From positions 1 to 37,576 of the IMG/VR virus record IMGVR_UViG_3300032087_004535: a stretch of 37,576 nt of DNA, one strand, 5' to 3'. How positions within the stretch are numbered: position 1 is the stretch's first letter; each line of letters starts with the position of its first letter. The translations under genes and the position numbers were made by a program. Positions 29,004 to 34,583 of this stretch are shown here, piece after piece. Under the pieces are notes generated by a model, which was given only the letters and a program-made list of their open reading frames with translations, was not told where the DNA came from and did no database searches. The stretch is from a virus.

Positions 29004-30013
29004 TAAGATCCACCAAAACCTGCGGGGGCGCTCTTACTTCTTTTATAGGATGGTTTTTGAATATATGGGGAGGTGTTCTTGGCGCCCCCCAAGCCAATCA
29101 AACGCTTTTTCATCTTTGCGTGGCGTGCCTTTACAGCTTGCTGGAACTCTTCTACCTCGGTGATAACAGCTTCATCTACTTTCTCGACGTCTATTATTTC
29201 CAGAGGCGTGGCGATAATCTCATTCCACAAAGACGTTTTGAGGGTGCCATCGCACACATCAAGAGACGGGCAAATGTTTGTCTCCTCGCCGGGATACTCC
29301 AAGCGATGTAGGTTGAGGGCGCGGTTGCCGTTGTCCAGCGCCAGGGACTTGATGTCGCTGCGGAAGGCTGCCTTGACATTTGCCTTCAACGTGAGGATGA
29401 CGTTTGACTTGCTCTTGAAGAATGGAGACACCGCGACAGTGAAGGTAGAGATATCAAAGTCATCGCCTTCGTCGATCGCGCGCTCAATGTTCTTCATTCC
29501 GCGCAGGTCTGTGAAGTGCTTCACCGTCTTCACATTGTCAGCGGAGCCATAGAACTGTGTGGTGAATTCGTCATCTATCTCAACATAGGGTTCTATGTCC
29601 CCACGAGAGGAGAGAAAGCCGAACTTCAACTCATCGATATCTGGGAAGTAATCCTCGTAATGCTTCCGCATCGCCCAGAACCTATGGTTGATAAAGTCTT
29701 CAATAAAGTCTAGTACATTCTTCTCGCTCATCCCGAACTGAGCAGCTTCGACTTCTAACAGGTTGCCAAAATAGTGATCAATCAATCTTAGCCACTCCCG
29801 TGAAGCCACTGGCTTTGCTGGGTCTGTTGTTATTTTCCCTCCCCTTACAGACATTCCTTTCGCCTGCAAAGCGAGCATCTTATTTACCACTTTTTCCCAG
29901 TGCGCCAGCTTATGAAACTGATCAGCGGGACGAACGTAACCATGTACTTTTACTTTTACACCCTCGCGAACGAGGGTTTTCCGGTTGGAATTCATTATGT
30001 TATAATTAGTCAT
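29003..30013 (-). CDS. Unknown 336-aa phage protein
   Basis: The ATG at 30013 lies inside the end of the previous gene (8-nt overlap); another ATG at 29995 is possible. The protein has a helical N-terminal half (KLAHWEKVVNKMLALQAKG, FIEDFINHRFWAMRKHYEDYFPD), a beta-rich middle (TFTVAVSPFFKSKSNVILTLKANVKAAF) and a basic Gly/Ser/Lys-rich tail ending SAPAGFGGS. No catalytic motif is obvious. G/C content appears higher than in neighbouring genes, which hints at separate acquisition. Confidence 0.6.
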   Translation of the reverse strand: MTNYNIMNSNRKTLVREGVKVKVHGYVRPADQFHKLAHWEKVVNKMLALQAKGMSVRGGKITTDPAKPVASREWLRLIDHYFGNLLEVEAAQFGMSEKNVLDFIEDFINHRFWAMRKHYEDYFPDIDELKFGFLSSRGDIEPYVEIDDEFTTQFYGSADNVKTVKHFTDLRGMKNIERAIDEGDDFDISTFTVAVSPFFKSKSNVILTLKANVKAAFRSDIKSLALDNGNRALNLHRLEYPGEETNICPSLDVCDGTLKTSLWNEIIATPLEIIDVEKVDEAVITEVEEFQQAVKARHAKMKKRLIGLGGAKNTSPYIQKPSYKRSKSAPAGFGGS

Positions 30014-30341
30014 AAACTTCTTGTTCGCCGTCCTCAAAGGTAATGATAGTCTTATTTTGCCTATGAGGAAGGACATGGACCTTTAAGAAATCATTAAGTG
30101 AATCAAAGATTGCGATACCACCTCTGGGAGGGGGATAGAGCCAATGAACGATGGCTTGACCAGTGGCAAAGATAGCACCTTCAATAACCACTCCTGTCCC
30201 TGACACGCCTGTCTCGTCGGCTTGGCGACAAACCGTAAATGTCCTGATTCCGCGAGGGGCAAGAGGGGGCGGAGGCTTTGGTTTAAGATCCTCCTGCTCT
30301 TGCAGCTCAGGAGTCCCTTCTTCTATTTCTTGTTCTGACAT
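30006..30341 (-). CDS. Conserved phage protein of unknown function
   Basis: After a Glu- and Pro-rich leader (residues 1-28) this 111-aa protein has RTFTVCRQADETGVSGTGVVIEGAIFATGQAIVHWL and IAIFDSLNDFLKVHVLPHRQNKTIITFEDG. The 'V.R..D.(S/T)GVSGTG.V.EG..F..G...V.W' and 'DS...F..(V/I)H..PH..N.T.I.(F/W)' blocks recur in phage proteins, likely as one compact beta domain. An AGGGA site precedes the ATG. Function unknown. Confidence 0.65.
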   Translation of the reverse strand: MSEQEIEEGTPELQEQEDLKPKPPPPLAPRGIRTFTVCRQADETGVSGTGVVIEGAIFATGQAIVHWLYPPPRGGIAIFDSLNDFLKVHVLPHRQNKTIITFEDGEQEVYD

Positions 30342-30342
30342 A

Positions 30343-30540
30343 TTATTCCCTGCTGGAAGTAGTGACAGCCAAACCCGGCATAGACAATTCTTCTCTGAGC
30401 TGTTGTTCCAGGTTTCTTGGGTTTATGTGGCTGCTTTCAATGTTAATCTCAAAGGAGTCTCGGCACAAACTTATGCCCTTAATCTTCAAGTGTGGGACAA
30501 TTTTCTGTATTCTCTTCTTCAACGTTGCTTGATAGTTCAT
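30343..30540 (-). CDS. Short hypothetical protein
   Basis: The second of two adjacent ATGs has GGAAGGG five bases upstream; the product is 65 aa. It reads MNYQATLKKRIQKIVPHLKIKGISLCRDSFEINIESS and then a short helix. Its first 62 bases overlap the end of the next gene in another frame. A promoter-like TTGACG-N16-TATAAT stands 25-50 nt before it. Moderately supported. Confidence 0.5.
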   Translation of the reverse strand: MNYQATLKKRIQKIVPHLKIKGISLCRDSFEINIESSHINPRNLEQQLREELSMPGLAVTTSSRE

Positions 30541-30796
30541 CATACCCTTCCGAAATTATCTCCATTATACCACAATTTAAAAGTTCGTCAAGATCCATCT
30601 CAGCAACACGAGTCGCTTCTTCACTAAATAGTATCAAATCATAATACCACTGCGGACCGAAGGACCAGTCACCGCCTTTTATCTCCATAATCAGGCGATT
30701 GACAATGATTCCAATTGTAAATTTCTTACTTGGTATAACTCTTGGAATGCACGATATGAGTGTTCCAACCTTATACTTTGGCTTTGGTGCCTCCAT
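30479..30796 (-). CDS. Divergent VGDLV-family protein (copy 13)
   Basis: This 105-aa protein opens with KPKYKVGTLISCIPRVIPSKKFTIGIIVNRLI, then WYYDLILFSEE and a helical acidic tail. VGTLI replaces VGDLV, and TIGIIV and DLILF occupy the second and third strands. The C-terminal 35 residues are an extra acidic tail. Membership is by pattern only. Confidence 0.55.
   Translation of the reverse strand: MEAPKPKYKVGTLISCIPRVIPSKKFTIGIIVNRLIMEIKGGDWSFGPQWYYDLILFSEEATRVAEMDLDELLNCGIMEIISEGYDELSSNVEEENTENCPTLED
30564..30591 (-). promoter_or_regulatory. Promoter-like sequence inside copy 13
   Basis: TTGACG (30591-30586), a 16-bp spacer and TATAAT (30569-30564) inside the coding region, correctly placed for the gene at 30540. 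It also encodes part of the acidic tail, so it may be fortuitous. Confidence 0.35.
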
Positions 30797-30805
30797 AATC
30801 TTGCC

Positions 30806-30892
30806 CTAAGGGATGAGACTGGCAATATACCAGACAGACCAGCCCATCGCAGATACCCCGAACAGTCGCAATGCGCTTGTTGTCTTTCCCAT
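30806..30892 (-). CDS. 28-aa membrane micropeptide
   Basis: An ATG with GGGGGG seven bases upstream opens MGKTTSALRLFGVSAMGWSV and ends WYIASLIP: a single hydrophobic helix. The same GGGGGG-N7-ATG layout precedes the vWA and protease genes. It lies directly after the vWA gene. Translation is likely; function unknown. Confidence 0.5.
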   Translation of the reverse strand: MGKTTSALRLFGVSAMGWSVWYIASLIP

Positions 30893-30904
30893 TCATAAGC
30901 CCCC

Positions 30905-31888
30905 CTAGTAGGTGTAGCCAATCTCTACAAGAGATCCCCCTGGGGGCAGAGTTAGAAACTCTACCGCATTATCCACGGGGTTGTACAACCAATCGCTAAA
31001 TAGAACACCATCGACGAAAACGACAATCGTAGTATCTAGCGGCTCGTGGGTCAGTTCCCAGCGCTCAAGTGGCTGAATGCTGCTAGAAGCCTCTTGGACG
31101 CCCATAGACCAGTCTGTGGTACAAATATCAATCACAACCCCTCCGAGGAGGTTCGTGGCGTCCAGATAGCGCTCTCCGAAGTCTCTGACGCTATAATAGC
31201 ACCCCGAGGTGTAGCCGGGTCCTGGTGTATCGTGAATAATACTGGCTAAGAATACATTTGCTCTCTGCCTCTCATACCAAGTTACGAAGTCAAGAGCGTC
31301 TGGGAAGAAGTTTGTGCTTTGCTCTTCCTCGTCTGATACGAATACGACCAGCAGAGCAGCACTGGGGCGCATCCAAGTGGCAGAGTAGGGGTTGAGTTCC
31401 ATATAATCATGGAGCGCCAGGAACCCCTGTTCTGAGATGGATTCTGGCAAGCTCTGATACATCACCAAAGCATCGCCGGCATCATCGCCTGGGACGAGTG
31501 GAAACTCAGTGGAGATCACTGCTTGCTGTGGAGTCACTGAAATCATATTGAGACGCCAGCTGCCGCCAGCAGGAAGGGCATTCATCATAGTATCAATACC
31601 AGAGAGGACTTGTTCCTCGTCATCCTGCATGGAGCAGCTCTTGTCAATCACCCACACGATATCAATGCCGTCAAAGGGCTCGGGCTGCACAAAGGAATCA
31701 ACCCAGACATCAGCATCCACGGGGTCGCCTGGAACATAAACGTGTTGTGGCTTGGGATCACGAGGCTCATCGTCGTGGATGTCGTGCAAATAATAAGTGT
31801 TGCATCCTGTGAGGCTTAACATAATGCAAGCCATTATTCCCAATACTACTCCTAATAGAATCCAGTTTATCTTCCAAATTTTCCCCAT
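30905..31888 (-). CDS. von Willebrand A-domain lipoprotein
   Basis: The product is 327 aa. A signal peptide ends in the lipobox LSLTGC (Cys29). The vWA domain starts with DIVWVIDKSCSMQDDEE (76-92), whose D-x-S-x-S is the MIDAS metal site, and includes LLVVFVSDEEEQS, typical of the family. After the domain comes a short beta region (IVVFVDGVLFSDWLYNP). Such lipoproteins are characteristic of Myxococcota/Bdellovibrionota envelopes. A phage copy could alter surface adhesion, block receptors or exclude later phages. GGGGGG precedes the ATG by 7 nt. Confidence 0.8.
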   Translation of the reverse strand: MGKIWKINWILLGVVLGIMACIMLSLTGCNTYYLHDIHDDEPRDPKPQHVYVPGDPVDADVWVDSFVQPEPFDGIDIVWVIDKSCSMQDDEEQVLSGIDTMMNALPAGGSWRLNMISVTPQQAVISTEFPLVPGDDAGDALVMYQSLPESISEQGFLALHDYMELNPYSATWMRPSAALLVVFVSDEEEQSTNFFPDALDFVTWYERQRANVFLASIIHDTPGPGYTSGCYYSVRDFGERYLDATNLLGGVVIDICTTDWSMGVQEASSSIQPLERWELTHEPLDTTIVVFVDGVLFSDWLYNPVDNAVEFLTLPPGGSLVEIGYTY

Positions 31889-31914
31889 TGTAATACCCCC
31901 CAGTATTATTATTT

Positions 31915-32673
31915 TTATCTTTGCTGCAATATAGTACGCAGCGTACTGAAATCAATCCTCCAAGCTGGAACAATCCAGACAATATCTTCGATGATCTGAG
32001 GCAAGATTGCTTGTCCCACATCAACTGCGCGCAGAACGCCAACTAGACGTCCCTGGTTATCGAATACACATGATCCAGAGGAGCCTGGCCATGCATAGCT
32101 GTGCATAATTAAGTGCTCTCCACGAGCCATTCCAGAAAGCTCGCCGCTGATTGAAAGCAGGTTGTGACCATTCGGGAAACCCGTATAGGTTACGTGAGCA
32201 CCAACTCTTACTTGCGCCTCTTGCAAAGGACGAAGGCGAAGTGGTGTTCTGCCGGCAATCTCGGGCACCAAAAGAATAGCATAATCTAGTTCGTGATTGA
32301 CCATCAAAGGTGTCCCGAAATATCCAAGACCCTCTGGCGTAGTAACAATAACAGATTGCGCATTCTGTATAACGTGTGCGGCAGTGATAACAACAAACTG
32401 ACCATCAAGCTTGAAGATTGTTCCAGACCCTTGGGCTTGGAAGTCCTCTCCAATATTGATGATTTTAACTGCTGCGTTACGAGCGCGATCGCTGACGTTG
32501 CTGAGGCGGTCAAACGCCTCGCGGAATGTAAGCTCATCAGAAGTTTCAGCTGCTGGGACCGGAAGATTAAACTCCAAAGGACCGCTGCAACTTACCAAAG
32601 TAGCAAATAAAAAGGACACTACCAAACCCTTGATGAGTTTGATTAGCGTCCTTGTGTGTGATAAATTCTCCAT
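31915..32673 (-). CDS. Trypsin-like serine protease lipoprotein
   Basis: The 252-aa product starts with a signal ending in LVSCS (lipobox Cys29). The protease domain has FVVITAAHVI (His100), NHELDYAILLV (Asp130) and WPGSSGSCVFDNQGRLVGVL (Ser199), a complete chymotrypsin-fold triad. The GSSG serine motif is like that of HtrA-type and surface proteases. No PDZ domain follows. It would face the periplasm or the cell surface. Its ribosome-binding G-run lies in a hairpin (32681-32704), hinting at translational control. It lies between the NUDIX/ParB-like pair and the vWA gene. Confidence 0.85.
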   Translation of the reverse strand: MENLSHTRTLIKLIKGLVVSFLFATLVSCSGPLEFNLPVPAAETSDELTFREAFDRLSNVSDRARNAAVKIINIGEDFQAQGSGTIFKLDGQFVVITAAHVIQNAQSVIVTTPEGLGYFGTPLMVNHELDYAILLVPEIAGRTPLRLRPLQEAQVRVGAHVTYTGFPNGHNLLSISGELSGMARGEHLIMHSYAWPGSSGSCVFDNQGRLVGVLRAVDVGQAILPQIIEDIVWIVPAWRIDFSTLRTILQQR

Positions 32674-32680
32674 TTACCAA

Positions 32681-32704
32681 CCCCCCTTATTTTTAACTAG
32701 GGGG
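32681..32704 (-). promoter_or_regulatory. Hairpin enclosing ribosome-binding site of protease gene
   Basis: On the minus strand CCCCCT pairs with AGGGGG across a 12-nt AT-rich loop, and the G-run is the only ribosome-binding candidate, 7 nt before the ATG. No U-run follows. The arms and the TAGTTA in the loop resemble the inverted repeat at 28509-28530. It probably reduces translation until opened. Confidence 0.5.
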
Positions 32705-32719
32705 TAAAAAGAGAAAAGT

Positions 32720-33136
32720 CTAAACTTCGTCTTCGAAGCTGAATAGAACGGGAAGCTGGGCTAGTCCAACCTCCTTTGCTGCCATAACTATTTCTGCATC
32801 TCTATCAATCACAGCTCTTCCATTTTTTCCAACTCTAATCCTTACGGCATTCATCGGATTGCCATTTTGAATCATCTGTTGTGCCAAGTAGGAGTAGTTA
32901 TGGCGACGCATATCTCGCTCAACGTGAAATTCTAATTCGTCAGTTGGGAGAGTGGTGTGGTAAGCCATACCATTAGCGTGGTGTATGGTGTCAAAAAACC
33001 TAACACCTTCTTGTGCCCAGCAATCTACCACATCATTAATCATAGGCGGCGGACCATAGAAAGGATCGGAACCAACGGTATATTGGTCTTCGGCATACCT
33101 ACGCCAGCCCTCAAATATCTTCCATACATTTTTCAT
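32720..33136 (-). CDS. Degenerate ParB-like protein with ENWRR-type N-terminal tag
   Basis: The 138-aa product opens MKNVWKIFEGWRRYAED, similar to [15 protein letters not shown] in the next gene. Near the C-terminus NAVRIRVGKNGRAVIDRDAEIVMAAKEVGLAQLPVLF matches the ParB/Srx pattern 'V.V..NG...IDG.HR..AAK.LG...(V/I)PV', except that the DGxHR residues are changed to DRDAE. It therefore probably lacks the usual catalytic or nucleotide-binding activity. It follows the NUDIX gene by one base. Confidence 0.6.
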   Translation of the reverse strand: MKNVWKIFEGWRRYAEDQYTVGSDPFYGPPPMINDVVDCWAQEGVRFFDTIHHANGMAYHTTLPTDELEFHVERDMRRHNYSYLAQQMIQNGNPMNAVRIRVGKNGRAVIDRDAEIVMAAKEVGLAQLPVLFSFEDEV

Positions 33137-33137
33137 T

Positions 33138-33644
33138 TTATAAAGCTTCTCTCGCCCTTTGGACTAGCATTTCTAGCTCTTCTACTGTATTATAATTAGT
33201 TAAATCTTCGGGATGGACCCACGCAAAATCATCGTGCTCAAAATCGATCTTCACTTCGCCATCATAATCTTTGGCAACATAGTAGTAGATTTCACCATCA
33301 GCAGAAACATGGAATCGCCTGGGATTTGGGACTGCGAGTGTTGTCTCCTCCCGCACTTCGCGGACAGCCGCCATCATTGGCGTCTCCCCAGGTTCAACGT
33401 GACCGCCAGGAAGTGCCCACTTACCGGCGCCCCAGCTGACAGTCTTGGGGCGCAAAAGAATTAATACGCGACCCTCTTCATCAAATATAACAACAACAGA
33501 ACCCCTAGGTGTCATCTCGTCTCCCTCTGTTTCTACAAATAGCCCTAAGTCTATATAGGGCTTAATCTTAGCTTTTTTGAACATTGGGACAGCATTTTTA
33601 CTCTCGCTTAAAAACCGTCGCCAGTTTTCGAGTAATACTCTCAC
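33138..33644 (-). CDS. NUDIX hydrolase with N-terminal tag
   Basis: After the opening [17 protein letters not shown] the 168-aa protein is a NUDIX domain: [28 protein letters not shown] (77-103, in pieces) matches GX5EX7REUXEE, with Thr in place of the later Gly. NUDIX enzymes cleave nucleoside diphosphate-linked compounds such as damaged NTPs, NAD-type cofactors or capped RNA; the substrate cannot be read here. The tag resembles that of the neighbouring gene. The start GTG overlaps the upstream stop (GTGA). Confidence 0.85.
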   Translation of the reverse strand: MRVLLENWRRFLSESKNAVPMFKKAKIKPYIDLGLFVETEGDEMTPRGSVVVIFDEEGRVLILLRPKTVSWGAGKWALPGGHVEPGETPMMAAVREVREETTLAVPNPRRFHVSADGEIYYYVAKDYDGEVKIDFEHDDFAWVHPEDLTNYNTVEELEMLVQRAREAL

Positions 33645-34303
33645 CGCCTGCGCCTCTCCCTGTTGCCATCGCGACTGCGGCGACGGTTACTGTTTGTGCT
33701 GGTTGTCGTGGTCCTTCGGCGAGTTGTGGTCTCAGAGCGCACCGTGCGGCGCTCTTGGGGTGGCGCAGAGGTCCGTGTCGTCCCATAGGTGACAGTGGTC
33801 CTTCGCTGGCGCTCAGGCGCCGTGTATCGCCTTACAGGCGGATTGTAGTTGTAGCGCCGAACCGGAGGGTTGTAGTTGTAGTTCCTGATTATTGTGCGAG
33901 GAAGGATTCCACCATTCCACTCGAACGTAATGCTGGGGGCTCGATGAGGTCGATAGTGATAATACCGCCTTGGAGCTAGCTGGTGCATCAATAAATAATC
34001 CGTGTTATAGCGAAGCATAGTGTCCCAATGGGTATAATAAATGCCGTTGGCAACGTGAAAAAGCTTAACGGGATAGTTGCTTCTCACAAAGAAGCGATAA
34101 TGGTCACGGCAGGTGTAAGTTGAAACCGGGTGTGAATGCAACACATGCACCTCGCCAAACGGGGCTCGGATAGCACAAACATAGCTGTTGCCATTTGTAT
34201 AATATGTATAATCGTATGGGGCGGGCGCCTGGGCTCTTGCCTTACTAGCAAAAAACAAAGCAATTACTAGACTAGTCGCAACAAGTATTAACTTTTTTCT
34301 CAT
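33641..34303 (-). CDS. Secreted Arg/Thr-rich protein
   Basis: The ATG at 34303 has an excellent AAAGGAGAG site, so the in-frame upstream start is rejected; the product is 220 aa. A signal peptide ([20 protein letters not shown]) precedes a domain with [19 protein letters not shown] and [10 protein letters not shown], then repeated NYNPPVRRY and an Arg/Thr/Ser-rich tail of about 65 residues ending RRRR. The two Cys may form a disulfide. The basic tail may bind the cell surface or nucleic acid. No family recognised. Confidence 0.65.
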   Translation of the reverse strand: MRKKLILVATSLVIALFFASKARAQAPAPYDYTYYTNGNSYVCAIRAPFGEVHVLHSHPVSTYTCRDHYRFFVRSNYPVKLFHVANGIYYTHWDTMLRYNTDYLLMHQLAPRRYYHYRPHRAPSITFEWNGGILPRTIIRNYNYNPPVRRYNYNPPVRRYTAPERQRRTTVTYGTTRTSAPPQERRTVRSETTTRRRTTTTSTNSNRRRSRDGNRERRRR

Positions 34304-34313
34304 TTTCTCTCCT

Positions 34314-34583
34314 TTATTCTTCAATGAGTTCAAGATAATCAATTGGAATGTTGTGGAATTCGACGGCGTCAGGATAATCGTTTGGGCTGATGGCGACCTT
34401 TGCCATTACACCCCGCATCTTTTCATCGGTATATAATTCCACCACTACCATTAATACGTCAAAGCTAGGAAAAGCGTTACCAGTTTCTGGGTCAATGCCG
34501 AAATCGACAATAGAGCCGACCCGGATGCGAGGAGAGTCATTGCGCTCAAACCAATGATCCGGTCCTCGTATGACAACGCCCAT
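34314..34583 (-). CDS. Divergent VGDLV-like small protein (copy 14)
   Basis: This 89-aa protein has PRIRVGSIVDFGIDPETG, FDVLMVVVELYTDEKMRGVMAKVAI and a final IPIDYLELIEE. VGSIV followed by MVVVEL and a closing L.LI strand fits the barrel pattern loosely. It overlaps the giant gene as TAATG. Weakest member of the family set. Confidence 0.5.
   Translation of the reverse strand: MGVVIRGPDHWFERNDSPRIRVGSIVDFGIDPETGNAFPSFDVLMVVVELYTDEKMRGVMAKVAISPNDYPDAVEFHNIPIDYLELIEE

Noticed and set aside
29073-29552. Plus-strand frame of 159 codons
   Set aside because: It lies fully inside the 336-aa minus-strand gene in a GC-richer stretch where stops are rarer. Composition (Ser/Arg/Leu-rich) looks like a shadow.
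31767-32042. Minus-strand 91-codon frame spanning the gap between the protease and vWA genes
   Set aside because: It overlaps both good genes out of frame and includes the vWA ribosome-binding region; no family features.
33584-33979. Plus-strand frame of 131 codons
   Set aside because: Antisense to the Arg/Thr-rich secreted protein, whose signal peptide and AAAGGAGAG site make the minus strand the coding one.
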